Origin: Methylopila turkensis
GTDB lineage: Bacteria > Pseudomonadota > Alphaproteobacteria > Rhizobiales > Methylopilaceae
Direction: 5' to 3'
DNA: 64,000 nucleotides
Assembly (NCBI RefSeq): GCF_027922325.1
Contig: NZ_BSFL01000001.1
Location: forward strand, 1,297,610 to 1,361,609
The notes under the pieces were generated by a model. The model worked only from the letters and a program-made list of their open reading frames with translations, made no database searches and had not been told where the DNA came from. Shown here in pieces: positions 30,560 to 41,700 of this stretch (the first letter of the stretch is position 1; each line of letters begins with the position of its first letter). A program made the position numbers and the translations under genes.

Positions 30560-31336
30560 CTAGATCCGAAAGCCGACGTGGAGCGCCGCGACCCCGCCGG
30601 TGAGCGGCGTCGCCGTGACCTGCTCGAAGCCGGCCTCGCGCATCATGTCGGCGAACGTCTCGGCGTCGGGAAAGCGCCGGATCGACTCCACGAGATACTG
30701 GTAGGGCTGCGCGTCGCCGGCGACCATCTGGCCGATGCGCGGGATCACGTTGAACGAGAACGCGTCGTAGACCCGGTCGAGCACCGGCACGTCGACCTTC
30801 GAGAACTCCAGCACCAGCGCCCGGCCGCCCGGCTTTAGCGCCCGGCGCATCTCCTTCAGCGCGGCGGGAATGCGCGGCACGTTGCGGATGCCGAAGGCGA
30901 TCGTCACCGCGTCGAACGAACCGCTCGCGAACGGCAGCTCCTCGGCGTTGCCCTGCACGAACTCGACCCGGTCGCCGAGCTTCTTCTCGCGCGCCCGCTC
31001 GCGGCCGACGTCCAGCATGGCGCCGTTGATGTCGAACACCGTCACGGCGACGCCCTGTCCGCCGTGCTTCAGCGCGCGGAAGGCGATGTCGCCGGTCCCG
31101 CCCGCGACGTCGAGCAGCTTGAACGCGCGCGGGCCCTTGGGAAGCCCGATCGCCGTGACCATGGCCGACTTCCACGCCCGGTGCAGGCCGCCCGACATCA
31201 GGTCGTTCATCAGGTCGTAGCGCGACGCCACCTTGTGGAACACATCGTCGACAAGGCCCTGCTTGTCGTCGAGCCGCACGTCGGAGAAGCCGAAATGGGT
31301 CGCTTCGTCGTCGGGCTTGGAATCGTGGCGGTCCAT
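30560..31336 (-). CDS. ubiE: Ubiquinone/menaquinone C-methyltransferase UbiE
   Basis: SAM-dependent methyltransferase of quinone synthesis, 258 aa. Motif I is [16 protein letters not shown] (about 68-83), with [23 protein letters not shown] further on and [17 protein letters not shown] near the end, all typical of UbiE. The start ATG 31336 gives a family-length protein. Divergent from mutM; first gene of the ubiE-ubiB operon. Confidence 0.96.
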   Translation of the reverse strand: MDRHDSKPDDEATHFGFSDVRLDDKQGLVDDVFHKVASRYDLMNDLMSGGLHRAWKSAMVTAIGLPKGPRAFKLLDVAGGTGDIAFRALKHGGQGVAVTVFDINGAMLDVGRERAREKKLGDRVEFVQGNAEELPFASGSFDAVTIAFGIRNVPRIPAALKEMRRALKPGGRALVLEFSKVDVPVLDRVYDAFSFNVIPRIGQMVAGDAQPYQYLVESIRRFPDAETFADMMREAGFEQVTATPLTGGVAALHVGFRI

Positions 31337-31444
31337 GGCGTCCTCGGGAGGCTTCCGCAGCCTCGGGCGGGCGGAACCTAGCGTGCGGGGCCGCGCGGCG
31401 CTAGACACGGCGCCTCGACGGCCGCCATTCGCGAGAGAGCATCG

Positions 31445-32308
31445 ATGCCCGAACTTCCCGAGGTCGAGACCGTCCGCCGGGGGCTGGCGCCGGTGATGGA
31501 GGGCCGGCGCATCGAGAGCGTGGAGGCCCGCCGCCCGGACCTGCGCTTTCCTTTCCCCGAACGTTTCGCCGAGCGTCTCGCCGGCCGCACCGTCACCTCG
31601 CTCGGCCGGCGGGCGAAGTATTTGCTGGCCGATCTCGACGACGACGAGGTGCTGGTGATGCATCTCGGAATGTCGGGCTCGTTCCGCGTCGAGCTGCCGG
31701 ACGCGGCGATTGCGCCCGGCGCCTTCCACCACCCGCGCTCCAAGGCCGCGACGCACGACCACGTGCGCTTCGCCTTCGCCGGCGGCGCCTCGATCACCTA
31801 CAACGACCCGCGCCGGTTCGGCTTCATGACGCTGTTGCCGCGGGCGAACCTCGAAGCGCATCCGCTGTTTCGGCACGTCGGGGTCGAACCGCTCGGCAAC
31901 GCGCTCGACGGGGCGCTGCTGCTGAAGCTGTTCGCGGACCGGAAGACGAGCCTGAAGGCCGCCCTGCTCGACCAGCGGCTGATCGCGGGGCTCGGCAACA
32001 TCTACGTCTGCGAGGCGCTCAACCGCTCGCGCCTGTCGCCGACGCGCGCCGCGGGAACGCTGAAGCCGAGCCAGGCCGAGGCGCTCGCCGGCGCCATCCG
32101 GGCGACGCTCGAGGACGCGATCGCCGCGGGCGGCTCGACGCTGCGCGACTTCGCCCACGCCGACGGCGCGCTCGGCTACTTCCAGCACGCGTTCCGGGCT
32201 TACGACCGCGAGCACGAGCCGTGCGCGACGCCGGGCTGCCGCGGCGTGATCCGGCGCATCGTCCAGACCGGCCGCTCGACCTTCTTCTGCCCGGAGTGCC
32301 AGAAGTGA
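31445..32308 (+). CDS. mutM: Formamidopyrimidine-DNA glycosylase
   Basis: Base-excision repair enzyme that removes 8-oxoguanine and cuts the abasic site; 287 aa. The catalytic N-terminus PELPEVE (Pro2, Glu3) is intact; later marks are [26 protein letters not shown] and a C-terminal zinc finger [14 protein letters not shown]. Divergent from ubiE. Confidence 0.97.
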   Translation: MPELPEVETVRRGLAPVMEGRRIESVEARRPDLRFPFPERFAERLAGRTVTSLGRRAKYLLADLDDDEVLVMHLGMSGSFRVELPDAAIAPGAFHHPRSKAATHDHVRFAFAGGASITYNDPRRFGFMTLLPRANLEAHPLFRHVGVEPLGNALDGALLLKLFADRKTSLKAALLDQRLIAGLGNIYVCEALNRSRLSPTRAAGTLKPSQAEALAGAIRATLEDAIAAGGSTLRDFAHADGALGYFQHAFRAYDREHEPCATPGCRGVIRRIVQTGRSTFFCPECQK

Positions 32309-32408
32309 CCGTCATCCCGGACGGCGAAGGCCGAACCGGGATCGTGCTACGGATATGGCGCTCTGTCCTGCGCACGATCCCGGCTCTCGCCTACGCTCGG
32401 CCGGGACG
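32309..32408. repeat. Intergenic inverted repeat, second REP-like family
   Basis: Two imperfect inverted arms between mutM and the hydratase gene: left arm from about 32314 (TCATCCCGGACGG..ACCGGGATCGTG) and right arm from about 32373 (ACGATCCCGGC..GGCCGGGACGATGA). The outer and CCGGGATCGTG parts pair exactly. It resembles repeated intergenic elements of Rhizobiales genomes and could fold as a cruciform. Confidence 0.7.
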
Positions 32409-32435
32409 ATGACGTTCTCCCATCGCGAGGCCCTC

Positions 32436-33218
32436 ATGACCGACGCAGCTTACGAAACCATCCTGGTCGAGACCCGCGGCGCGGTGGGGCTCGTGACCCT
32501 CAACCGCCCCAAGGCCCTCAACGCGCTGAACGCCCGCCTGATCGGCGAACTGGGCGACGCGATCCAGGCCTTCGAGGCGGACCAGGCGGTCGGCGCCGTG
32601 GTCATCACCGGAAGCGAAAAGGCCTTCGCCGCGGGCGCCGACATCACCGAGATGGCGTCGAAGAGCTTCACGGAAGTCTACTTCGCCGATCTCGGCGGCG
32701 CATGGGCCCGGCTCGTCGCCTGCCGCAAGCCGCGGATCGCGGCGGTCTCAGGCTACGCGCTCGGCGGCGGTGCAGAGCTGGCGCAGATGTGCGACGTCGT
32801 GATCGCGTCCGAGACCGCGAAGTTCGGCCAGCCGGAGATCACCCTCGGCATCATCCCCGGCTTCGGCGGCACCCAGCGGCTGACGCGGGCGATCGGCAAG
32901 GCCAAGGCGATGGACCTGATCCTCACCGGCCGGATGATGGACGCTGAGGAGGCCGAGCGCTCCGGGCTCGTCTCGCGCGTGGTGCCCGGCGACCGCCTGC
33001 TGGATGAGGCGCTGTCGGCCGCGGCGAAGATCGCGTCGTTCTCGCGCGCCGCCGTGCTCGCCGCGAAAGAGGCCGTGGAGGTCGCCCACGAGACGGGCCT
33101 GTCCGAGGGCGTGCGCTTCGAGCGCCGCGCGTTTCAGGCGCTGTTCGCCACCGAGGACCAGAAGGAAGGCATGGCCGCCTTCGTGGAGAAGCGCAAACCG
33201 GCCTTCCGCAACCGCTGA
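32436..33218 (+). CDS. Enoyl-CoA hydratase
   Basis: Crotonase-fold enzyme hydrating trans-2-enoyl-CoA in fatty-acid or amino-acid beta-oxidation; 260 aa. Oxyanion-hole and catalytic segments are [16 protein letters not shown] (first Glu) and [21 protein letters not shown] (second Glu), both glutamates present, so hydratase activity is expected. GAGG precedes ATG 32436 by 5 nt; an ATG at 32409 inside the repeat is less likely. It might serve valine breakdown encoded elsewhere in the window, but no direct link is visible. Confidence 0.93.
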   Translation: MTDAAYETILVETRGAVGLVTLNRPKALNALNARLIGELGDAIQAFEADQAVGAVVITGSEKAFAAGADITEMASKSFTEVYFADLGGAWARLVACRKPRIAAVSGYALGGGAELAQMCDVVIASETAKFGQPEITLGIIPGFGGTQRLTRAIGKAKAMDLILTGRMMDAEEAERSGLVSRVVPGDRLLDEALSAAAKIASFSRAAVLAAKEAVEVAHETGLSEGVRFERRAFQALFATEDQKEGMAAFVEKRKPAFRNR

Positions 33219-33222
33219 GGCC

Positions 33223-34374
33223 TCACAGCGCGCGCTGGTAGATCCGCCACGTCTTGGTGCGCCGGGCCGGCATGCCGGCGACGAGGTGGATGACGTTGCG
33301 GTTGTCCTCCAGCATCCAGCTCACCTCGAGGCGTGTTGCGCCCGCCTTGCGCGCCTTCTCGACGGCGTCCGCCAGCAGCATGGCCGCCGCCATCGCGCCG
33401 ACGCGGGTGCCGCGCCAGCCGCGCCGGACGCCGATGATCGGCACGCGGACACGGCTGAGGCCCGCGACCTTGAGCCGCCAGAGCAGCTTGGCCCAACCGA
33501 ACGGCGCGAGCCGGCCGCCGAGATCGTGGATCGCCTCGTTCAGGTCGGGCGCCATGGTGAGGATGCCGATCGGCTCGCCGCGCCAGTCGGCGATCGTCGA
33601 CCAGTCGCGCGGCAGGATCGGCTGGGCGAGTTCGGCCAGGAACCGCGCCTCGTCGAGCGTGACCGGCACGGCGCCCCAGTTCACCGACCAGCCGTCGTTG
33701 TAGACGTCGTTGATGGTGGCCACCGCGTCCGGGCCGACGGCGCTGCGCAAGGTCAGGTCGGCCGCTGACCGCCACTTCGATCGCGCCCGCGCGACGCGCT
33801 CCGGCAGCCGGCTTTGCGCGAGTTCGCCCTCGTAGCCGACGATGTCCTTCACGCCGCGGAAGCCGAGCCGTTCGAGCTGGCGCGCGTAATAGGGCGGCGC
33901 GTAGTTGGTGTGGGTCGTCGACGGCGTGTCGAAGCCCTCCACCAGCAGCCCGCATTCGTGATTGACCGAGGCGCTGTAGGGCCCGGTCACCTGCGTCAGG
34001 CCGCGCTCGCGGAGGAAGCCGAAGGCGGTCGCGAACAGCGCGTCCCAGACCGCGTCGTCGTCGATCGCCTCGAGGAAGCCGAAATGGCCGGCGCCGTCGC
34101 CATGGGCCGTGAGATGGGCGTGGTGCTTGACCGCGTAGATCCGCCCGACCGGCGCGCCGCCCCGGAACGCCGTCCAGGCCTGGCCGTCATTGGCGCGGGC
34201 GAAGGGCGTCGCGCCGGGCGTCAGCGTCTCCTTCAGCTCCTGCAGGAGCGGCGGCGAGAAGTTCGGGTCGCCGCCCTGCGCGGCGAGCGCCGCGCGCCAG
34301 AACGGCTTCAGGTCGCGCGCGGATCGGACGGGGCGGACGTCGACCGCCGACGATGGGTGCTGGACGGGCGGCAA
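33223..34374 (-). CDS. GNAT-like acyltransferase of the PKS-oxoamine synthase operon
   Basis: 383-aa cytosolic protein with a C-terminal GNAT-like lobe (about 210-383) and an N-terminal domain carrying GHFGFLEAIDDD, GPYSASVNHECGLLVEGFDTP and NYAPPYYARQLERLGF. The family is common and usually annotated only as N-acetyltransferase or hypothetical. Bacterial ceramide synthase of Caulobacter is also reported to have a GNAT fold, so N-acylation of an amino-lipid is a reasonable inference here. The start is TTG 34374 (no better codon), 4 bp after the oxoamine synthase stop. Last gene of the three-gene unit; converges with the hydratase gene. Confidence 0.8.
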   Translation of the reverse strand: MPPVQHPSSAVDVRPVRSARDLKPFWRAALAAQGGDPNFSPPLLQELKETLTPGATPFARANDGQAWTAFRGGAPVGRIYAVKHHAHLTAHGDGAGHFGFLEAIDDDAVWDALFATAFGFLRERGLTQVTGPYSASVNHECGLLVEGFDTPSTTHTNYAPPYYARQLERLGFRGVKDIVGYEGELAQSRLPERVARARSKWRSAADLTLRSAVGPDAVATINDVYNDGWSVNWGAVPVTLDEARFLAELAQPILPRDWSTIADWRGEPIGILTMAPDLNEAIHDLGGRLAPFGWAKLLWRLKVAGLSRVRVPIIGVRRGWRGTRVGAMAAAMLLADAVEKARKAGATRLEVSWMLEDNRNVIHLVAGMPARRTKTWRIYQRAL

Positions 34375-34378
34375 GCGG

Positions 34379-35767
34379 TCAGCCCGGCCTCGTGGCCTTG
34401 GCGAGCGCGGCCGCCATCTTGATGCCGAAGCCGGCCTTGGCGAGCTTGGCGTGCTCGTCCGCCGTGACGGCGACCGCCTCGTCGATCTGGTCGAAGGAAT
34501 GCTCGCTCGTCAGGAAGAAGCGCAGCCGCGCCGAACGCTCCGGCACCGCCGGATGCACGATCGGCAGCGCGTTGACGCCGCGCTCCAGCAGGCGGTTCGC
34601 GAGGTGCACGGCGCGCAGGCTGTCGCCCACCATCACGGGCGAGATCGCGAAGCCGGCGCTGTCGCCGACATCGAGACCGGCCTGCTTCGCCTTCTCCACG
34701 AAGCGCAGCCCGTTGGCGCGCAGCTTCGCCACGCGCTCCGGCTCCCGCTCCAGCACGTCAAGCGAGGCGATGGCCGCGGCCGCGACCGGCGGCGGCATGC
34801 CCACGGAGTAGACGAAGCCGGGCGCCGTGAATTTCATGTATTCGACCAGCGCCTTCGAGCCCGCCACATAGCCGCCGCAGCCGGACAGCGTCTTGGACAG
34901 CGTGCCCATCCAGATGTCGACCTCGTTCGGATCGACGCCCTGCTCCTCGGCCACGCCGCGCCCGGTGCGGCCGAGCACGCCCAGCGAATGGGCCTCGTCC
35001 ACCATCAGCCAGAAGCCGTAGCGCTCCCGCAGCGCGACCAGCCGGGGCAGGTCCGGGATGTCGCCGTCCATGCTGTAGAGGCCTTCGACGACGACCAGAA
35101 CCCGGTCGTGGCCGTGGGCGTGCTGGCTCAGCAGTTCGTCGAGCGCGTCGAGATCGTTGTGCGCGAACATCCGCCGGGTCGCGCCCGAGAGCGTCGCGCC
35201 GACCACGATCGAGTTGTGCGAGAGCGAGTCGTACAGGATCAGGTCGTTCGGCCGCATCAGATGGCCGAGGATCGCCACGTTGGTGGCGTGGCCGCTGACG
35301 AAGACGACCGCAGCCTCGACGCCGACGAAGCCGGCGATGCGCGCCTCGAGCTCCTGGTGGATCGGCCGCTCGCCCGCCACCAGACGGCTCGCCGAGACCG
35401 AGGTGCCGTATCGGTCGATCGCGGCCTTGGCGGCCTCCGCGACCGCGGGATGCCCGTTCAGGCCGAGATAGTTGTAGGAGGCGAAGTTGACGTGCGCCCG
35501 GCCGTCGATCTCGGTGGTCGCGCCCGCGCGGCCGTCGTGCAGGCGGAAGAATGGGTTCGGCACGTTCAGCAGCGAGGCGACGGCCTGCTGCGTATGGATG
35601 TCCTTCAGCTCCGGCAGGTCGGCGAAGCGGTTGCGCGCGCGCTTCGCCCGCGGCCGCGGCGCCGCGACGCCCTCTTCGGCCGGCTTCGGCGCGGACGACC
35701 GCAGCGCGCCGAGGATGCCGTCCTTCGCGGAGCGCGAAAGCCCGCCCATGCCACGCCGGACGCTCAT
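34379..35767 (-). CDS. Alpha-oxoamine synthase (class II aminotransferase fold), PKS-linked
   Basis: PLP enzyme that joins an acyl thioester to an amino acid with loss of CO2, giving an alpha-amino ketone. 462 aa, longer than BioF/Kbl (about 390-400) by an N-terminal, Lys/Arg-rich extension of about 70 residues. Marks: NFASYNYLGLNGHPAV, VFVSGHATNVAILGHL, VVVEGLYSMDGDIPDL, DEAHSLGVLGRTGRG, and PLP-Lys292 in GTLSKTLSGCGGY. Its ATG overlaps the PKS stop, and the PKS has no thioesterase, so it probably releases the PKS chain, like Fum8 or SPT. Amino acid partner unknown. Confidence 0.92.
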   Translation of the reverse strand: MSVRRGMGGLSRSAKDGILGALRSSAPKPAEEGVAAPRPRAKRARNRFADLPELKDIHTQQAVASLLNVPNPFFRLHDGRAGATTEIDGRAHVNFASYNYLGLNGHPAVAEAAKAAIDRYGTSVSASRLVAGERPIHQELEARIAGFVGVEAAVVFVSGHATNVAILGHLMRPNDLILYDSLSHNSIVVGATLSGATRRMFAHNDLDALDELLSQHAHGHDRVLVVVEGLYSMDGDIPDLPRLVALRERYGFWLMVDEAHSLGVLGRTGRGVAEEQGVDPNEVDIWMGTLSKTLSGCGGYVAGSKALVEYMKFTAPGFVYSVGMPPPVAAAAIASLDVLEREPERVAKLRANGLRFVEKAKQAGLDVGDSAGFAISPVMVGDSLRAVHLANRLLERGVNALPIVHPAVPERSARLRFFLTSEHSFDQIDEAVAVTADEHAKLAKAGFGIKMAAALAKATRPG

Positions 35768-38700
35768 CCCGCGGCTCCGCCGAGGGCGGCGCGGCGCGCC
35801 TCCACCGCCTCGCCGAACTCCGCGAGGTCCTCGTGGCCGACGTCGTCGGCGATGTGGCGCTGAACGAGGTCGGCGTTGACGGCGCTCGTCTCCGCGCCGG
35901 CGTCCGGATCGTGGATGCGGGCGACGATCGACTGCGCGATCGTGATGAGCGTCGTCGAATCGCCGATCGCCACCAGCGGCAGCTCCACGTCGAACCGCCG
36001 TTCCACGCTCATGCGCAGCTCCAGTCCCATCAGCGAATCCATGCCCAGCTCGGCCAGCGGCCGCTGCGGCGAGATTTCTTTCGCCGGCAGCTTCAGGATA
36101 CGCGCGACCTCCCCCGCCAGGATTTCGGCCACGATGTCGCGGGCGGCGCGGGCGTCCTTGCCGCGCACCAGCGCCGCGAGGTCGATCTGCTCCACCGCGT
36201 CCTGCGGCCCCATCTCGGCGCCGGCCAGAACCTGCGCGAACATGGGCGAGGCGAGATAGGCGAGATCGCGCCGGGCCGCAGCCCAGTCGATCGGCGCGAT
36301 CGCGACGACGGCCGCTTCGGGCGCAGGATCGCCGGCGGCGAGCACGGTCCCGAGACCTTCGAGCGCCTCGGCGCCCGAGAGCGTGGCGTGGCCGAGACGG
36401 CGCTGGATCTTCTCCTTCACCTCGCCGGTGCGCGCGAGGTAGCCGACGTCGCCGAGCGCGCCCCAGGCGACCGCGAGCGCGGGCCTGCCCGACCGACGGC
36501 GGTTTCGCGCCAGCGCTTCAAGCCACGCATTGGCGGCGACGTAGTTCGCCTGGCCCGGATTGCCGATCACGGTCGTCGCCGACGAGTAGATCACGAACTG
36601 GCCAAGCGGATCGTCCGCGGTCAGGCGGTCGAGCGCCTTGGCGCCGTCGATCTTGGGGCGCAGCGCCGCCTCGAACCGCTCGGCGTCGAGATTGGCGAGC
36701 AGCGCGTCCTCCAGCACCATGGCCACATGCCACGCGCCGCCGATCGGCCCAAGCGCCGCGCGGACGTCCTTGAGCACGACGTCCAGCGCCGCCGCGTCCG
36801 CCGCGTCGCAGGCGTAGGCGCGAACCGTCGCGCCGAGCGCCTCGAGCCGGGCGACGCCCGCGGCCGCAGCCGCGCTCGTCGCGCCCGAACGCCCGATCAG
36901 CGCGAGCTTGGTCGCGCCATGAGCGACCAGCCATTCCGCGGTGGCGAGGCCGAAGCCGCCGAGGCCGCCGACCAGCACATGCGCGCCGTCCGCCGAGCGG
37001 AACGGCTCGGGCGCGGAGGCCGGCAGGTCGGCCGGGTCGAGCGGCCGCACCACGATCTTGCCGACATGGCCGGACTGCTGCATCAGCCGGAACGCGTCGC
37101 CGACCTCCGTCGCCTCGAAGGCGCGGTAGGGCAGCGGCGCGAACACGCCCTTGCCGAACAGCTTCAGCACGTCCCGGAACAGCTTGCGGCCGAGTTCCGG
37201 CCGGTGGACCAGCAACTGGTCGGCGTCGATGCCGAAGTAGGAGATGTTGCGCCGGAACGGCCTCAGGCCCAGCCGGCTGTTAGCGTAGAAGTCGCGCTTG
37301 CCGAGCTCGAGGAAGCGCCCGAACGGCTTCAGCGTCGCGAGGCTGCGCTCGATGGCTTCGCCGAACAGCGAGTTCAGCACCACGTCGACGCCTTGTCCGC
37401 CGGTGAGGCGCTTCACCTCGTCCATGAATTCGAGGCTGCGGCTCGACAGCACATGGGTCGCGCCGAGGGTGCGCAGCAGGGCGCGCTTCTCGTCGGAGCC
37501 GGCGGTCGCGACGACCTTGGCGCCCCTCCATTGCGCGATCTGCAGCGCGGCCAGGCCGACGCCGCCAGCGCCGCCATGGATCAGCACCCACTCGCCGCGC
37601 TTGATGTTGGCGAGTTCGACCAGCGCGTAATAGGCCGTGAGGAAGCAGACCGGGATGGTCGCGCCCTCTTCGAAGGCGAGCCCTTCCGGCAGCGGCGCGA
37701 CCGCGATCTCCGGCACGGTGACGTGGCTTGCGAAGGCCCCGGAGGCGAAGGCCACTACGCGGTCGCCGACCGCGAGCCCCGACACGCCGTCGCCGACCGC
37801 GGTCACGACGCCCGAGCATTCGATGCCGAGGCCGGGACCGGCGAAGCCGTCCTCCAGCGCCTCTTCCGGCAGTAGGCCGAGCGCCCACATCACGTCGCGG
37901 AAATTGAGCCCGACGGCGGCGACCTCGATCGCCACCTCGCCCGCGGCCGGCGGCTTCAGCGGCGCCGCGCGCCACGCGACGTCGTCGAGCCCGCCCTCGC
38001 GGCCGGTGTCGAGCGCGGCGGCGCGCGGCGCTCCGGAATCGCCCGCCTGAGGTGCGAGCGGCAGCCCGTGCCGCAGCCGCGGCGCGCGGACGCCGTGGGC
38101 GTTGATGACCAGCTCCACGTCCGCGCGCGGCGCGGCGATCTCGGCGGCGACCGCGCGCGCGGCCTCGTCGGTCCCGAGATCGGCGGAGACGTCGATCAGG
38201 CGGATGTCGTGGCCGCGGAACTCGTTCCGCACTACGCGCAGGAAGCCTGCGAGCGCGGCCTGGTCGGCGCGCTCGCCCGCGACGCCGACGGCGCCTGACA
38301 GGCTGCCCGGCGCCACCACCCACAGTCGCGCGTCGACCGCGGTGGCGGCGCGGACCAGCCCGAGCAGCCAGCCGGCGCGCAGCGTCGCCGTCGCGGCGTC
38401 GTCCGGGCCCTCGCCGTCGAGCGCCACGACGACTTCGGGCTTCGGGCCGTTCTTCGCTGCGGCCGTGAGGCCGAGCTCCGCCGGCTCGCCCCAGGGACGG
38501 GGCGCGTGGCGACCGTTCCCGTTCGCGCCCGAGGTGGCGGCATGAAGGCTTGCGGCGCGGCCGTCGCCGTCCAGCGCCCGCGCGAGCGACTGCGCAAGCG
38601 CGCCGCGCCCGCCGGCCGCCTCGCCCACCACCAGGACGCCGGCCCGCCCGGCGACCGCGTCGTCGCCGGCCCGCCGGCGTCGGGTGGCGAGCACGAGGCT

Positions 38701-41700
38701 GGTCGGAGCGCGGGCGCCGTCGAGGGCGAGGACCGCATGGTCGGAAAGCCGGGCGTCGGCGAGATCGGCCGTCCACTCGCCCGCCTCGCGGGCGAAGCCG
38801 GCCGCGTCATGATCCGCCTCGAAACGCTCGAACCACGACGGATCGAGGCCGAACACCACGTCGAGGAACGCGGACGGCTGGAGCGCCGCCAGCGCGAGCG
38901 CGCCGTTGTCGGCGAGACGGCCGGCGAGCCTGCGGACCGCCTCCGGCGAGGCGAGCGCGCGGCCCCATCCGAGAGCGCCGACGACGAGGTCGAACACGTC
39001 GGCGTCGCCGCCGTCGACGGCGGGATCGAACGCCGTCACCGCGACGCCCGGCCGCCCGGCGAAGGCGAACCGCAGCCGCTCGACGGCGGTCGCGTCCGGA
39101 TCGCTGACCGTGAGCGTCACCCGCGGGTCAAGGCCAAGCTTCGCCAGGGCGCGCGTCAGCGCGCCCGTCCCGGCGGCGATCTCGAGGATGCGGATCGGCC
39201 TGTCGGCCGGAGCGTCCGCGACCAGCGCCCGGACGAGGTCCGCGACCGCGCGGACGCCGTCGGCGACGAGCGGCGCCGCCGAACCCGCATGGGCGAGGGT
39301 GGCCGCGCCGAAAGGCGCCCCTTCTTCGGCGCCTAAGGCGAGCACCCGCGGCATGAGCGCGAGCGCGCGGGAGGCCATGACGCATTCTGCGCCGCGGTCC
39401 GGGTGGTCGGCGAGGACGGTGCGCACGATCTCCGCCGCGCGCGGCAGGCCGGTGGAGGGCGCGAGCGTCCAGACGTCGCCCGCGCGGGAGGCGTGGCCGC
39501 GCTGCTGCAGCAGGGCGAGCAGCCGACCGGCGTAGCGCACGGAGGTCGGCGCGAGACGCCCACGGCGCACGAGGTCGGCGAGCGTCGCGGGCTTGCGGCC
39601 GCGGCCGAACACGCCGGACAGCGCGTCATGCGCGGCCACGACCGCGAAGGCCTCCAGCAGCAGGTCGTCGTCGGCGCGCTCCGGCGCGTCGGTGACGAGA
39701 CCGAGCGCGCGGGCGCGCGCCACGATGTCCGAGGCCGCGACCGCGGCGGCCTCGGGCGCGCCGGGCGCCGGGCCGACCAGCGCCGGCGCCACATGATAGG
39801 CGAGCCGTTCGAGCGGAGTGCGGCGGGCGAGCGTCACGGCGCGGAAGCGCGCGTCGCGCAGCGTGGCGATCACCTCGCCCGCGGCGTCGGTGAGAGTGAA
39901 GGTCGCGTCGATCGACCGCGCGCTGAAGCGCCGGATCGCGATGTCGGCGCGCGCGATCGTGGCGCCGGGCCTGAGCAGCCTCAGCGCGCCGAACCGCATC
40001 GGCAGGTAGGTCACGTCGGGCCGGTGGCCGTGCGCGCCGAACAGCGCCAGCAGACCGTGGAAGCAGGCGTCGAAATCGGCCGGGTGCAGGCCGTAGCGCG
40101 CGTCCCGTGGACCGCGCGCCGCCTCGGGCGCGAGCGTGACGACGAGACGGTCGGGCGTCGGACGTTCGATCCGCTCGGCGACCTGGAACGACGGGCCGAA
40201 GTCGAGCCCGTGCTGGCCGGCGAGCGCGTAGAGCTCGGCGCCGGAATAGGTTTCGCCGGCGTCCGGGGCCGGCGCCGGCGCTTCGGCGGCGAGGCTCGGC
40301 GGCGCGCCGACGCGGCCGACGGCGTGCAGCGTCCAGTCGTCGGAGCGGAGCCGCGGCCGGCTCAGGATCTCGACGGTGCGGCTCTCCGGCGACATCCGGG
40401 TGCGGACCTCGGTGATGGAGTCGGCGTCAAGCGTGAGCGCGTGACTGATCTCGAAGTCGAGCAGTTCGACCGCCTCGACGCCGAGCCAGGCGCGGCCCGC
40501 GGCGAGCGCCATCTCAGCGAGCGCCGCGCCCGGGATGACCACGCGCCCGCCGACCTTGTGCTCGGCGATCAGCGGCGCGTTCGCCGGATCGAGATGCGCG
40601 ATCCAGTCGTCCGCGAAGGCGCGCACCCGCGCCCCGATCAGCGGGTGGCGATCGTAGCCTTGGTAGAGCGACTCGCCGTCGGCCGTCATGCCCACCGCGA
40701 AGCGGGAATTCTGCCAGGGGTATCCGGGCAGGCGCACGGCCGGGCCGTTGAGCTTGCCGAACACCTGGTCCCGCGTCACGCGTCCGCCCTTGGCGACGAC
40801 GCGGGCGAGCGCGCGGCGGACCGGGTCGTGGTCGCCGGGGCCGTGGTCGTCGCAACTCAGGACGCCGGCCGGAATCTCCGCCGCCGCCAGCACGTCGCTG
40901 ACGTAGGTCTGCAGCACCGGGCGTGGGCCGATCTCCACGAAAACGCGGGCGCCCGCCGCGGCCGCCGCCTCGACGGCGTCGGCGAAGCGCACGGGCTGTC
41001 GGACGTTGTCCCACCAGTAGCCGGCGTCGAGCGTCGCGCCGTCGGTCAGGGCGCCCGTGACGCTCGACACGAAGGCGATCTTGCCGGCCTTGGGCTTCAG
41101 CGTGGCGAGGTCGGCGAGCAGCGGCGCCCGGACGCCTTCGATCAGCCCGGTGTGAAACGGATAGTCGATGTCGAGCACGCGCACCGCGATCCGGCGCCCG
41201 CGGGCGAAGCGCCCAAGCTCGCGGATCTCGGATTCGGGGCCGGACACCGTGACCGAGCGGGCGCTGTTGACCGCCGCGATCTCGACGCCGGCGAAGCCGC
41301 CGTCTGCGAGCAGCGTCTCGACCTCGTCGGCCGGCAGCAGCACCGCCGCCATCACGCCGGCCTTCCACGCGATCTCCTGATGAAGGCTGCGCGAATGCAC
41401 AACGGCGCAGGCCTGCTCCAGCGTCAGCGCGCCGGCGGCCAGCGCTGCGGCCACTTCGCCGACCGAATGGCCAAGCACGACGTCGGGCGTGACGCCCGCG
41501 GCCGCGAGCGCGGCGGTCGTCGCCTCCTGCACGGCGAACAGCAGCGGCTGTGCGAACTCCGCGCGCTTGAGCCGGTCTGCCAGATCGTCGGCGAACAGGA
41601 CCTCCTTCACCGACCATCCCGCGAGCGCGCCGAAGACGGCGTCGATCTCGTCGAGGCGGGCGCGGAACGCCGCGTCCTGCGCGTGCAGCCGGCGGCCCAT

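Noticed and set aside
28911..31175. Long upstream part of the frame that ends in the FitA-like antitoxin
   Set aside because: It overlaps ubiB and part of ubiE on the same strand in a wrong frame; only the last 89 codons are a real gene.
34379..35767. Biotin synthesis enzyme BioF or threonine-linked Kbl
   Set aside because: No bio or tdh genes nearby, an unusual N-terminal extension, and stop-start overlap with a thioesterase-less PKS favour a PKS-release role.
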